In this document: positions 45,019 to 55,621 of the stretch, in pieces
Numbering within the stretch: the stretch's first letter is position 1
How the letters are laid out: every line of letters begins with the position of its first letter
Assembly (NCBI GenBank): GCA_029747585.1
Contig: JAPEVF010000130.1
Location: 36,361 to 100,360 of the forward strand
Length of the DNA stretch: 64,000 bases
Direction of reading: 5' to 3'
Source of the DNA: Pleurotus djamor
Taxonomy: Eukaryota > Basidiomycota > Agaricomycetes > Agaricales > Pleurotaceae
Notes under the pieces: model-generated
Seen by the model: only the letters and a program-made list of their open reading frames with translations
Told to the model about the DNA's origin: nothing
Database searches by the model: none
Position numbers and translations under genes: made by a program

Positions 45019-46091
45019 TTATGTACCCTTACCAATAATACTTTCTGTGTGCGCCCATACCTTGTCTTGTACGTCTTCATTCACGATTTCCTTCCCCTTG
45101 ACTTCCTGCCCATCTGAGCTCACAAAATGTGCGCCAGTCTTCATCGAGTCCTGAATTAGCCCTTCATATAATTGTTCCGCGCAATCCGCAGGCGTAGTTC
45201 CAAAAACATTGCCAAGAAAGTGTGCTGGTCCCGAGAGATACCACGGAAGGTTGCGGCCTATTGATGTATTGACGAAAGCCGGGTACGCGTGTTGGAAAGA
45301 AACCGTGGGGTAGAGACGCGCAAATCGCTAATCAGAGCCGCGTCAGCACGTCATTTTGCCGACCAGAAAGCCCTCACTTACGTGGACGGCGACGTCAGTC
45401 ATTGTGATGCAGTGTGCTGCAGCAGAGCCAAGACTGTAGTTCTTCTTGAGATCCAAGTCGTCCCAGTTCAACNTTTTTTAGGCTGCCTCGGACACTATCA
45501 AGGACGGACATGACTCTAGCTTCTTCTCCGGATTCAACGGCTTTGAGAAGGTTGGGTAGGAGGGTTTGAATGAAGAGCATTCGGCTATAGTAGTGGAGGG
45601 ACATTTTGATGTCCAAGCCTTCTGATGTTTCGGTACGACCTTGCATGGAAAGTATGCCTTGTGATACGATGAGAAGGTTAACTTTTGGAAGTGAGCCGGA
45701 TAGGGAGGTCGCCAGGTTCCGCGAATTGGAGAGAAGAGATACGTCGCATCTATATATCACTGTGTTGGACCATTTACTGGATACTTCGCGCACGTACTTA
45801 CTCATGGAAATGATAGTCTCCTTTCGGGTTGACCTCTTTCATTTGGGAAATTACGCCGTCTGCACTGGATTGGCTTCGACCAACGAGATGAACAGTAGGC
45901 GACGTAGAGTACTGAGCTAGTTTCACTGCGAGAGCAGCGCCGATGCCAGCCGTCCCACCGACGATGACCTATAGAAAATATGAGCAGACGAATGAAGCTA
46001 AACCAAGTGGTTTGAGCATTACGGCGACAGGCGAGTTAATCAGCTTTGCTTCATGGGCTGCTTTTAGAGCTTTAAGAACGCTGCTCGACAT
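45019..46091 (-). CDS. short-chain dehydrogenase/reductase-like protein, copy 2 (assembly N)
   Basis: Paralogue of the gene at 43932-45000 in tail-to-tail arrangement with only about 18 bases between stop codons. It starts MSSVLKALKAAHEAKLINSP, has VIVGGTAGIGAALA, HLVGRSQSS, CDVSLLSNS, LLIVSQGIL and LHYYSRMLFIQTLLPNL. The tail reads EDVQDKVWAHTESIIGKGT. An N at 45473, beside a T run, interrupts the frame; the sequence before and after it continues matching the paralogue (LNWDDLDLKKN), so this looks like an assembly or base-call problem rather than a real break. Function as for copy 1. Confidence 0.72.
45019..46091 (-). CDS. short-chain dehydrogenase/reductase-like protein, copy 2 (assembly N)
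   Basis: Paralogue of the gene at 43932-45000, tail to tail with 18 bases between the stop codons. It starts MSSVLKALKAAHEAKLINSP, has VIVGGTAGIGAALA, HLVGRSQSS, CDVSLLSNS, LLIVSQGIL and LHYYSRMLFIQTLLPNL, and ends VWAHTESIIGKGT. An N at 45473 beside a T run shifts the frame. Sequence on both sides keeps matching the paralogue (SVRGSLK before, LNWDDLDLKKN after), so this looks like a base-call or assembly problem rather than a real break. Confidence 0.72.
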
Positions 46092-46239
46092 GGCGACGGA
46101 CTAGGCGGTTTTGTTGGTCAACAACCTGATCGAGCATATTATTATTAATAGGGGGCATCTGCATGTGACCAGACGCGTCCTTAAGCGCCTCCACGAACCT
46201 CAAACTCAAACCTCAACGACGCCGACGACAACGACAACG

Positions 46240-47115
46240 ATGAAGCCATACCGCTCCGAAGCTCTTCTACGGCTACGAGCAAATTCTGTCGCTCTGACAT
46301 TCCTCGGAATAGCATCCTATCTTCTCCCCGTGCCATCGCTTCCTACTGCTGCGCGTGTTTCGTGGCATGGTTTTAAGAACAACGGTGTCGCGGGTTTCCT
46401 GGGATATATTCGGGGAGGGAGTATATATGAAGGATTTTGCTTGCTAGGTGCGTACTTTGGGCTGCGAAACTCGCCGAGTTCTGACTTTTTTCGCTCCAGA
46501 ATTTTTTCTGATTTCTGTGCTTGTTTTCAACATTGGGCAGGCTGTGTTTGCCTTGCGTTTTCCGAGAAAGCCACCTCCACCCAAGGTCTTACCACCCACG
46601 CCGAGACCGAGTGTAATGTCACCACAGGCACAGAAAACCAAATTGTCTCAAGCTCTTTCACCCTCGGTGAGCACAGATGACCGGAACCCTGATGGCCTTG
46701 ACTGAGATCATTGGAATTGTTAGGCCTCACCTCAACCGTCTCAAAGACCCTTTCGAACGCCGGGTCATACGAATTCTTTCACCCTTTCGTTCGCTTCACC
46801 CTCTTCACAGTTTGGGTCGCCACAGGTTGGAAAGGATAGCCCCAAACCCTCTAATATGACGAGCCCAAACATGAACACAAGTTTGGCAGCTTCGACCATG
46901 TCATTTTCATCTTCGATGGGATCGCCGTCGCCCGTATTGTCGGCCTATCGAGGAAAACACATTGCAGGGGCTGGGCGTAAGTCGCACTTTTGTTTACACC
47001 CTATTTTCTTTGTTTCGATCGGCGTACCATTTCAGGTCCCGTCGAAGCCCCCTTCTTGAATCGACTGTTGGCAGCCAAAGATGAGAGCGACGACGAAGAT
47101 GATGGGAGATCATGA
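46240..47115 (+). CDS. POM34/NPCC-like nuclear pore membrane protein (candidate)
   Basis: Protein of about 230 residues after removal of three introns, with two membrane segments (VALTFLGIASYLLPVPSLP and FFLISVLVFNIGQAVFAL) and a disordered Ser/Pro-rich C-tail ending LNRLLAAKDESDDEDDGRS. The arrangement SVALTFLGIASYLLP, VSWHGFKNNG, GFLGYIRGGSIYE, then a second membrane span and TPRPS/TNSFTLS resembles fungal NPCC nucleoporins (Pom34 family), which sit in the nuclear-envelope pore membrane. The assignment rests on layout and motif likeness from memory of the family, so it is tentative. The ATG at 46240 is preferred because upstream in-frame sequence is not conserved in style. Confidence 0.5.
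46240..47115 (+). CDS. POM34/NPCC-like nuclear pore membrane protein (candidate)
   Basis: Protein of about 240 residues after removal of three introns. Two hydrophobic segments (VALTFLGIASYLLPVPSL and FFLISVLVFNIGQAVFAL) are joined by VSWHGFKNNGVAGFLGYIRG. A Pro-rich stretch (RKPPPPKVLPPTPRPS) and a Ser-rich disordered tail follow, ending LNRLLAAKDESDDEDDGRS. This layout resembles the fungal NPCC nucleoporins (Pom34 family), which sit in the nuclear-envelope pore membrane. The assignment rests on layout and motif likeness and is tentative. The ATG at 46240 follows an AC-rich leader; the frame is open further upstream. Confidence 0.5.
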
Positions 47116-47359
47116 ACTTTTATGACCCAGGTATAATCCCTGCTTAGGCTATGAATATTAACACGCATTTTTTCCTCTGCAATGTAATTCGCCTCCCACC
47201 ACGTATAGGAGGTGTCGAAATCTTCAGGGCCTCGATCGCCGATTCATATTGATATTTCTCTTGTTCCTTCAGCCGATCTTGTTTGAGTAACCCGTTTTTA
47301 AAGGGGATACATCCGGCCTCCACTTTCTTCCTTCCCATTGCCAACTCACCTAGCTCACG

Positions 47360-48730
47360 ATGATGTCGACCTTCTTGAAGCCACTAACGGCTGGGATTCT
47401 CCTCTTCGCCGTAACATCGAACGCTCAGTCGTGTGCTCCTGGAACACGACGGTCTGGGAACAGTTGCGTTCAATGTGAACCTGGGACATACACCAAAGGT
47501 GCGTGAATGCGTTTAACCTGGACGCTCCGAGCTGACCCTCCTTCTCAGAGTGGAATCAGTATAACTGCCTCAACGCCCGAGCAGTAAGCGTTTTCTCTTC
47601 GTCCTGCTCCCCGCTTGCGCTAAGGCCGCCGGCCCTAGGGCTACTATATCCCCTCCGCTGGCGCCACCTCGGAAACGCCTTGTTCTCGAGGAACCTATTC
47701 TTCTCAGCAAGCGTCGTCGTCATGTCAAAGTTGCCCTGCGGGGTATATGTGTCCGTCAGATGCTCTCGCTAATCCCCAGCAATGCTCGCCTGGTCGGTAC
47801 TCAACAGGTGGCGCTGTGGAATGCACTTGGTGCTCTCCAGGAACTTTTAATACTGTCCATGCAGCTACGGGGTGTTGTGCATGTTGTGCAGGGTGGTTCA
47901 ATGTCAGTGTTTCTTGGTCCAAGCAAACGCCCTTCTGGCTAACCTAGTTTCTTGCAGAACAATCCCTCGCTGACGAACTGTCAACGGTCAATACGATCTC
48001 GTCCTTTGAAACTTACCCTGTGGGCTTACAGCTTCTTCTAGATGCTCCAACCAGTATCCTTATTCTTCCCCGGGAGCGACATCGTGTACGGCCTCAATGG
48101 GCCAATACGCCCCTATGAGTAGCTGTAATATGAATGGTCGCAACTGTCGTAAGCTTGCATTCCTGCTTTCTGGGATCAGCCGCTTACCTCCTTTTTCTCA
48201 GCGTTGACCTTCATCGACGACGCCAGTTCGTTCCCTCTTCGTCGTGAAGAGCAGCTGCCGACATGTCTGAAACGCGGCGAAAAAGCGTGCCCGCTTTATG
48301 AAAAGCAGTTCGGCGTCAGGGTTCAAGTTGGGTACAAATGCAGGACCGCGTCGAACGAACTTTGGTGTGTTTTCTGTTCCTTTGACGCACGAGTCTGCTC
48401 TTCCTTACACTCACACTTACATTTCAGGGCCTGCGGTGGATGTCCTGTCGGTGACCTTGACGCCTTCATTGACGGAACCTCTGGAGAAGATTGTACGGAA
48501 ATCCCTCATGCCGATGCCGTCCAATGTGTCAGAGGAAAATGTGCTATCAGTAAGTGTGTGCTCGTCGTAGTTATCGCCCTCTTTGCTCAATCCTTGTCGT
48601 ATCAGTTTCTTGCGAGAAGGGATACGAGAAGTCTGCCAATGGGACTGGATGCTTGCGAAAGCATTCGGCAGATTCCTTGTTGGTTCAGAGGCACGCGTTG
48701 AATGCCAGGAAAGCTGGACATCATTCATAA
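47360..48730 (+). CDS. PriA-like cysteine-rich secreted protein
   Basis: Secreted protein with a signal peptide (MMSTFLKPLTAGILLFAVTSNA) and many Cys-containing repeats: CAPGTRRSGNSCVQCEPGTY, CSRGTYSSQQASSSCQSCPAG, CSPGRYSTGG and CSPGTFNTV. The middle has CSNQYPYSSPGATSCTASMG, and the end has CGGCPVGDLDA, VQCVRGKCAI and SCEKGYEKSANGTGCLRKHS. These are the ordered repeats of PriA, an extracellular protein first found in Lentinula edodes fruiting bodies. Several introns separate the repeat blocks and keep the frame. Some spacers differ from the typical order, so the family name is likely but the exact relative is not certain. Confidence 0.8.
47360..48730 (+). CDS. priA: PriA-like cysteine-rich secreted protein
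   Basis: Secreted protein with a signal peptide (MMSTFLKPLTAGILLFAVTS) and ordered Cys repeats: CAPGTRRSGNSCVQCEPGTY, CSRGTYSSQQASSSCQSCPA, CSPGRYSTGGAVECTWCSPG and CSNQYPYSSPGATSCTASMG. The C-terminal part has ACGGCPVGDLDAFIDG, AVQCVRGKCAI and SCEKGYEKSANGTGCLRKHS. This arrangement matches PriA, described from Lentinula edodes fruiting bodies. At least six introns were inferred; the exon carrying CPLYEKQFGVRVQVGYKC is the least certain. Function of the family is not settled. Confidence 0.78.
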
Positions 48731-49881
48731 GCTCCGACTCGGTTATGCGATAATTATTTAGGCATTCGTGACGATACTGCTCTTTTCTTTTGGTTTGTAG
48801 AATGAATATAGTAGAATACCTTTCCACAAATACCAAGGCAAAGCATTCGGTCGCTGGATAGGGGCATCCGAAAATCAGCGACAAAGCTTCTGGGTAGGTC
48901 CGTCCAATGTCCATACCTTCGCACTCTCTCAGTCGGATGCCCCTCAACGCTTTCGACGCTTTCGACGTATCCAACTACCTTTCCTCCGATTGCTCTCTCG
49001 AGCAAAAGAACCTTCGAAGAATCTCACCGATGGTTTGCAATCAGGCACCTGAGCGATGAGCGGCGTACCTCGGTCTTTCGACCGCAACTCTGGTTCCGCT
49101 CAGCATTGATCTCCATCGTACTCAGGCTTAACGCAAGCTCAGCTTCAGTCTTGAGATGCATTGATGGTTCTTCGAACATGGTGTTTTCTGGCCACGTCAA
49201 GATTATTTACANTTTTTTGCGTGGACTTGGACACGTAACATGCTTCAACTCCCGATGGCGGTTTGGTAGGCGACATGATTTGATACTTGGAGCGCGTCCT
49301 TTGAATAGGTATGTCACAACTTTCTATACTCGANTTTTTTTCGTATCTTACTGTCGGAGCAGATAGATATCTGACATGTGTGATGCCTCTGTCCAGATCA
49401 GCTAGTCTGAAAAAACTGGATATATATCCGCCCTGTCATCCACATCTATGAATCGAGTCGGCATCTAGAGCCTAGAAACATTGCATCCTCGACTGGATTG
49501 TGGACCAGTCTTGCGTTGCAAGTGGGTGTTCACTGTTTTGCCCCCTTCGAGGTCTGAGCTCAACTGGTAGCAAACTGGTACGCGCACTTTCTTGTTTCGT
49601 CAACGTGCTATTCAACTTACTACGTCGTCAGATGATGGTTCACCGTTTATGAAACTGAGCATGGAGTCTGAGAGAGGAATGACTTTTCCACCAGCTCCCC
49701 CAGAGGATTTGTCTTGTGCTCGGCCGACGACCTTTGGCTAGACGCCCAATTCTAAACTCCGCGGCCCTTGATCGCGTGGCTTGGCAACCTGCCCTTTTTG
49801 GATTCCATTTCGCGTCAACTCTCTCTTCACCACCCACAACCATCTAGAGTATCACCCCCTTGCTCATTCTTCGACGTCCCA
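48731..49881. other. intergenic
   Basis: Sequence with two Ns (49212 and 49334, each by a T run). No gene supported. Confidence 0.45.
48731..49881. other. intergenic
   Basis: Sequence with two Ns (49212 and 49334, each before a T run). No gene supported. Confidence 0.45.
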
Positions 49882-51511
49882 ATGTCCGAGCCGTTGGTCA
49901 ATAAGGACAAGTGGGACTTCCTATATCGCAGGTTCTCGGGAAATTCCAATGCGGGCAACTCAGTTTCTGGGCATGGCTGGGTCTTTCTCGTTGGATCCGA
50001 GCTGCGAAAGAAGACGATTACCCGTGACGATATAGAAAAAGAACTGAGCGCATTGAGCGCGAAGCTTTCTGCTACCTATGTGGCACTTTCTACCGCGTTG
50101 CCAATGATCGACGCGTCAATCAAAGGTGTGTACCCTCCTGAGTTTCCTCACTCAAAGTGGAAAATTTACTGGTGGCTCAGATGGTTCTATCTTTGTCGAA
50201 CCAACTTCGGCCGCTCTATACGAACCAGCGAAATCCGCTCCAAAGAAGAAACCAGCCAAGAAAACTAAAAAGCCCGTCGCCACGGCTACAAAGCCTTCAA
50301 CATCTTCAGTCCCATGTTCGCCAGCCGCTGTTAGTAGCTCTGTCCCTGTTGCTACCTCAAGCTCCTCGACCCTCAACACGTACGCGTCCTCGCAGCAGCA
50401 AGGCGTCGGTGGCCACCCTCTTGGCCGCGGCGATCACGATCACTCGGCCAATCATTCGAACAAGCGTAAGCGACTTGAAGTCGCTGAACTCCCCGAGCCA
50501 ATATATGTGGCTACGATGGCGGCCCCATTCTACCCGCCACCAATCATTCCAGCCCCACGGCATGCACAGGTCGCCGGTGCACCTGCTTCGGGGCAAGACA
50601 CTCTACCATTCACTTCCGGCGAAGTGACCAATTCAACCACAACTACCGCTATTTCTGCAACCCCAAATGAAACGGGTCGACATGATGATCCCAAACGCTG
50701 TGAAAGGAACCACGAAGGGAATCCTTACCCTGTATTACCAAGCCCTACTATCCCTGAACCACACCACGCTTCAAATGTTTCCGAGGCTCTTGACAAATCC
50801 TTCCAGCCTAAAGATGCTTTGGAAATTTCTTCCTCGGATAATGCCACCATCAACCCGTCGACGCTATTCATGAGCCAGTGGCAGACGCCCGGAAAACCCT
50901 TCGATGTCCCGTCAACCACTCCCTCCCCGGCGGACATCTTGAGTAATGTTCATCGTCCTCGCCAACATGCGACTCGGATACCATTTCACAGAGCATATCC
51001 AGAAGATTGGCCTCCCATCTACCATGGTCAGACCCCGAGCATCTCAACTAATCACTCGCTGTATCCCTCCCAACACTTGGCTGCTGGAACGCCGCCTCTT
51101 TATAACCGCCACGGCCCACAAGGCGCTGCGAGTAACTTCCAGCTGGGTCAATCAAGAACACAAGGGAACCCATTCGGGCTCATTCAGCCTCCTCACACGT
51201 TCATGACCTTCGATAACGGAACTCTTGCCGCTTCGGTTCCGACTTCGTATCCTCGCGCTCAAGCCCAAGCCGCCAGTTCAGAGAACCTCTTCATACCACC
51301 CGTACGTCATCCTCCATTCTTGACATGCCTTAAATTGACTTATCGTCTCTCGTCATAGCCCGCCCCTGTGTCATCTGCCGCCGCTACCTACAATGCTCTA
51401 CCCATCGCGCCCGCCGTATTCAATGGACCGAATCATTACGCGCACTACTACTATCCAGTCGCAGATGCGTCCTACACAGTAGATGATACTCACGACCCAC
51501 CGAACCTCTGA
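49882..51511 (+). CDS. intrinsically disordered protein, member 3
   Basis: Starts at the ATG at 49882, MSEPLVNKDKWDFLYRRFSG. Exon 1 holds an apparently folded helical region (RKKTITRDDIEKELSALSAK). Introns at about 50128-50183 and 51303-51358 leave a long Ser/Pro/Thr-rich disordered protein of about 500 residues with a lysine-rich block (APKKKPAKKTKKPVAT), a basic block (NSNKRKRLEVAEL-like) and a GNPYPVLPSPTIPEP motif that echoes ENPYP motifs in member 1. It ends TVDDTHDPPNL. No named domain was recognised. Lysine clusters suggest a nuclear location. It is similar in style to members 1 and 2, but no AT-hook is seen. Confidence 0.6.
49882..51511 (+). CDS. intrinsically disordered protein, member 3
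   Basis: The ATG at 49882 starts MSEPLVNKDKWDFLYRRFSG. Exon 1 holds a likely helical region (TRDDIEKELSALSAKLSATY). Introns at about 50129-50183 and 51301-51358 leave a Ser/Pro/Thr-rich protein of about 505 residues. It has a lysine-rich block (APKKKPAKKTKKPVAT), a second basic cluster (NKRKRLEV) and GNPYPVLPSPTIPEP, which echoes the ENPYP motifs of member 1. It ends TVDDTHDPPNL. No named domain was recognised and no RGRP-type AT-hook is seen. Basic clusters suggest a nuclear location. Confidence 0.6.
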
Positions 51512-52045
51512 GTTTCGACACTCATGCCACACATACCTCAACACCCCCTATGCCGAACCCATCCGCTCAGTCGTCGTCATATCTGTTTATCCTTTGTTGT
51601 ATGCCTACCACACCTCTCATCTGTATCGTCCCTCTGTATCGTTAGGTACCAATGTGCTCATAATTTTACTAATAGTAATATTTCATCGCACCCCCCCATA
51701 TCCTTGACTGCGTCGCACAAAGCAAAGACCACGCATGACCTGGTCTATGTATTGTGCCCAAAGCTGTTACATCGTGTTCGATCTATCTAAATGTGACATT
51801 ACGTGGGTATGATCCTTCGTCCATTGGATTAGGTTGGGGGTATGTATGTAAGGCTAATTGATACAAAAATGCAGCGAAAAGTGATTGATTGTTACAGGAT
51901 GCGTGAGTCATGATGGGATTCGAGGTAATGCTGATAGAGTCCAAAAGAAGAAACGACAAGCTAATGCTAGATGCAGAGAATCCAAAAGAAGAACGGACCA
52001 TGCAAACGGGGACAGGCGAAGGGGCTAAGAAAGGAAGAAAGCGCC
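51512..52045. other. intergenic between convergent genes
   Basis: 3-prime regions only. No gene supported. Confidence 0.5.
51512..52045. other. intergenic between convergent genes
   Basis: 3-prime regions only. No gene supported. Confidence 0.5.
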
Positions 52046-52802
52046 TCAATGAGACGATGCGAGGGGGATAACCCGGCGGGACTGTTCCCGTATGGGAGAT
52101 TGGATGATGACGATGCCGTAGCGCATCGTAGCTTTGATATCCGCGGCCTAAATTTAAACAGTTGAATAACTGCAGGCATAAACAAAAGGATGAGAACGAC
52201 TTACTTGGACTCCAGGCGCTACCGGGAATCTTCTCTCTACATTTCCACAGGGGCGTTCATGAAGCAGATAGGCTGAAGCCTCTTCGTCCATCGTAGGTAT
52301 GGAGCTAGTCGAAGGCTGAGTAGTCGGGATACCAGATAAGCTTGAACGACTGGCGGTGGAGGCAGTGACAATTACTTTGCCTTCCTCAAATGCGACGGCG
52401 ATATCGGAAGCATCGAATCCTGGCACTTCAACACACGAGAATAGCGTGTTATGAGCATAGTCATAATACTGTTGGACTCTGATAGAAACTCAATGAATGG
52501 GGTGAGGTCAAAGCGTAGCATGCTACGCACGGAGATCTGACTTTGGTAGTAGCAAACTCCTTGTGCTCAGAGGTAGATGAGTTTGTGGAGGCTAATAAAG
52601 AGCATATGGGTCGTTGTTCAGATATCTTAATAGTCGACTTACCGGGGGTTTCTATGTTGAGTTCAGGGCTTGGACTCATAGGCCGAGGAGGTAAGGGTGT
52701 GCATGTTCTCCACCTGCCGATATCCGAGTTCCTGACTTGGTTGGCCAGGGGTTTATCTATGGGGGAGGATAAAAGTGAGAGTTTCGAAAACATTTTAGAC
52801 AT
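52046..52802 (-). CDS. atypical small heat-shock (alpha-crystallin) protein, copy 1
   Basis: The ATG at 52802 starts MSKMFSKLSLLSSPIDKP. After introns that are not fully resolved (about 52480-52640), a stretch reads FSCVEVPGFDASDIAVAFEE then GKVIVTAS, the alpha-crystallin signature strands, and RRFPVAPGVQAADIKATMRYGIVII, the later strands. A low-complexity insert (TTQPSTSSIPTMDEEAS) splits the domain. The gene ends at 52046 with VIPLASSH. It is a putative ATP-independent chaperone. Confidence is limited by the unresolved middle and by the insert, which is unusual for this family. Confidence 0.55.
52046..52802 (-). CDS. atypical small heat-shock (alpha-crystallin) protein
   Basis: The ATG at 52802 starts MSKMFSKLSLLSSPIDKP. 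After introns that are not fully resolved (about 52460-52645), the sequence reads FSCVEVPGFDASDIAVAFEE and GKVIVTAS, the early alpha-crystallin strands, then ERRFPVAPGVQ. A final exon adds AADIKATMRYGIVIIQSP and ends VIPLASSH. A low-complexity insert (TTQPSTSSIPTMDEEAS) splits the domain, which is unusual. It is a putative ATP-independent chaperone. A second alpha-crystallin-like gene lies head to head at 53474-54688. Confidence 0.55.
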
Positions 52803-53473
52803 GGTTCATCACCAGTCACCAACCATTATCTTCCTCAGAGCTGGTAAGCGAGATAACGTCGAAGTTTTTGGCTGCTGGAGGGATACCGTTACCGAGGCTC
52901 TTGCGTTGACATTCTTGGAGTAGGTCAAGGGCACCTCTCGACATGTCAAGCTTGACATGGGACTTGCTTTTCAAAAATGGTTTTCTCGGGGATGGAGGTG
53001 GCTTTATGCAAGCAGGCTTCCGAAATCTGGCGAAATCGCTAATTCGCTATACAGGAACTGTTGGAACGAATACTCAAGGGTGCACCACTCTCAGCTCACT
53101 TTCTTTAATTCTGGATCCATTTCCCAGTTTTCTTCCCATTCAAGATACAGTGCTTCACGAAGAATATCCCTTTCTGTAGAGGGCGCCGTTTTTTGCAGTC
53201 TCGGAAGGTGTTTATGCAGCAAAGCTCGTTGTGCTTGGGAAGCCCATACGGGGGAGCTGTAATGTCGCTTTCATGAAAAAGCACGTTAGTTGCGGTCCTT
53301 TGGGTGAGCAGAAAGCACCGACGTTAGATTTGGACATGGTGGGTGGTGGTTTGGGAATGAGGTTCTGTTGTACCCTGTTTGCACCCCTGATGGCCGTGTT
53401 TGAACTTCAACATTTCGGACGCAACTTGGTGCTTAACCTCGACCTTGAACGTTGAACTCCTTCGCTTTTCAAG
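52803..53473. other. intergenic, shared promoter of two sHSP-like genes
   Basis: About 670 bases between divergent starts at 52802 and 53474. No other gene was supported. Confidence 0.45.
52803..53473. other. intergenic between divergent heat-shock-like genes
   Basis: About 670 bases between the starts at 52802 and 53474. No other gene and no clear heat-shock element array was identified. Confidence 0.45.
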
Positions 53474-54688
53474 ATGAGCTCAGCTTCAGTTCGAGAACTT
53501 AGCTGGATCAACTCCAAGCAACGTCGATTCTTACTCAGTCGCGTCGATGAATATCATGATTCCCGGAAAGATCAACCGCGAAGACGGAGGTGGCGGACGT
53601 CCTTCAAGAAGGACTGGCGGAAAAACTGGGAGCTAACAGATCAGCAAAACAAGGTTAGAGTGCTCTTCGCGAGTACATATTCATGAGACTGAGACCAATA
53701 CGAATAGGAAATTCACAGTTGGCTTTCGAAGCAAAGGCCGGATGCGGAGGGAAGAAGGACAGTCAAAAAGGGTAAATACCCAAGAACAATAGTGACGCTG
53801 GATTTGCTACTCATAAGTATTCGACGATTAGAGCCTGCGTCTCCTCCGTCTCGCCAACCATTTCGGGCGTCATCGTCCCACAACCAAGCGAATCGACCTT
53901 CCTCAGCGATGGTGCTTCACTCGAAACGCGTCGAACATGAAAGAGTAAGGGAATCAGAGAGTATAGAGAATGGTATGGTCGACTCTTCTCTTATGATGTA
54001 TCTCTGAGGCCAACGCTATCTTAGTGGAAATCGAAATGTCGCAGGTCCAACCAGGAATCGGAAAGAAGCAGATGGCCGATGCAAGTCCTCGTGTGGTTCA
54101 CCCTCCGTACGTATTCATGAGTTGTCGATCCAAAAATACCTCATAACAGACTATTTATTAGAATTAACATTGAATCTATTAAATCCCCTGATGGACCCGA
54201 CACCATCGACCTTTGTCGCATGACGATTCCCGTACCGGGGTTCACGATAAAGGAAATCAGCTTGAAGGTCATCGACGGCTGCCTCGACATCCGAGCAGAA
54301 AAGCTGAGCCCAGACGCTCAAGACGAGGAAGCTCTTAAGTTCAGCTGGTGTGTCCCGAATTATACTCTGAAAAGAGTAGTCTCGTTGCCCAATGGTACAC
54401 TCGTGAGTCGCTGCGTCCTTTCCGAGAGCCCCATTAACCTCCTTCATCGACCAGCCAAACCAAGTCCGCGCAAGTCTCGACAAAGCAATCGTGACGGTTA
54501 CGTACCCGAGGTATGCAAAGGCATGGGACGTACCACTTGAAACACCAGACTCGGAGCCCTCTACTCTCCTTTTGACCCAAGGAGAGGAGCCTGAGGGACC
54601 GACCGTCACCATCTCCGACAGCAGCACGAACACTGAAAGATTCAAGTTCGACGATGCCCCCCGAACTGAGCGCCGTGCTAGTGTTTAA
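53474..54688 (+). CDS. small heat-shock-like protein with long basic N-terminal extension (exons partly unresolved)
   Basis: Starts MSSASVRELSWINSKQRR, a fungal helical region with basic clusters (RKDQPRRRRWRTSFKKDWRK). Later exons give a Ser-rich spacer, then IPVPGFTIKEISLKVIDGCL, LDIRAEKLSPD, YTLKRVVSLPNGT and VTVTYPRYAKAWDVPL, which match alpha-crystallin strands. The end is ERFKFDDAPRTERRASV. Introns at about 53650 and 53782 and further on could not all be placed; the join before INIESIKSP is unresolved and a second gene starting inside is possible. The basic extension is odd for small heat-shock proteins. Confidence 0.45.
53474..54688 (+). CDS. alpha-crystallin-like protein with long basic N-terminal extension (exons partly unresolved)
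   Basis: Starts MSSASVRELSWINSKQRR, a helical region with basic clusters (DQPRRRRWRTSFKKDWRK). Later exons give KEIHSWLSKQRPDAEGRR, a Ser/Pro-rich spacer, then TIPVPGFTIKEISLKVIDGC, YTLKRVVSLPNGT and SVTVTYPRYAKAWDVPL, which match alpha-crystallin strands in order. The end is RFKFDDAPRTERRASV. The join just before INIESIKSP could not be fixed in frame, so two separate genes remain possible. The basic extension is odd for a small heat-shock protein. Confidence 0.45.
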
Positions 54689-55621
54689 TTTTTGAATCAT
54701 TTGCTCAGATTTTCTTCCCTGCATTGACCCGTGCGCTTTCCCATTGACTGCTCCCTCTCATTCTTGATACATACTTTACGTAGATGCCAGGAAATAATTT
54801 GTACAGCTCGTTACTGCTACTACTACCGATGCTCGCTGTGATGCCTCACGTCATGCAATACCAAATGGTTCAACCTCAGGAGGATCTCCTGGACCCCTTG
54901 CGCTGGAGAGATATCTCCTGATCGAGCTCAGGGCAGATCGGACGGTGCTAACTTAGCGCAAGCCTTGTAATTTGCCACAGAAAGGCCTGGCGAGAAAATA
55001 CAACTAGCTCATATATGATTGACCCTCGCGGCGGGGCTATACCCTGCCTTTGACTTTGACATGAGTTTGGATTGACGAAATTGTGGAGGCTTGGTATTCT
55101 TTACGGTTCTACATAGAGCTTCACATTTCCGACGCTTTTACCTGGCGATCCTTGAGTTAGCCAGTATGTATGGTCGACATGGGGAGAAAAGTAACCAGGC
55201 GACCTTCAAGCGTCAAGGTGGCGCACTAGCAAGCGGAACATGCAGAACCTGATGGGCCCAATCTCCTCTAAAACCAGCGAACAGTGTCGCGATAAATCGA
55301 AGTCCTGACTTCTTCACCACCCTTGGAGAATTGTCCGTCGGATCCCGAAACATGGGGCTGACTGTTTTGAGTCCTATTTCATAGATATTCTGGATCTGGC
55401 GGACGATCGTGAAACACCGAAGGGAGCTATGACGGAGGGAACGCCGCAGTCTGTCGCTAATCCAGTCCTAGTAAATCACCAGAAAATTATGGATAGTAGC
55501 GGATCGTGCGTATTGCTAGTAAGATATGTCTAAAAAGGTATAAGGGTATAAGTTAGGGTATAGAGAGGGTGTTTTAGAGAGGAAATAAGGTAAGAGAACT
55601 GATATCCAAGAACAAAGGCCG
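54689..55621. other. intergenic
   Basis: No gene supported. Confidence 0.5.
54689..55621. other. intergenic
   Basis: No gene supported. Confidence 0.5.

Noticed and set aside
45019..46091. SDR copy 2 as a pseudogene
   Set aside because: The only break is at an N next to a homopolymer; flanking sequence stays homologous in the shifted frame.
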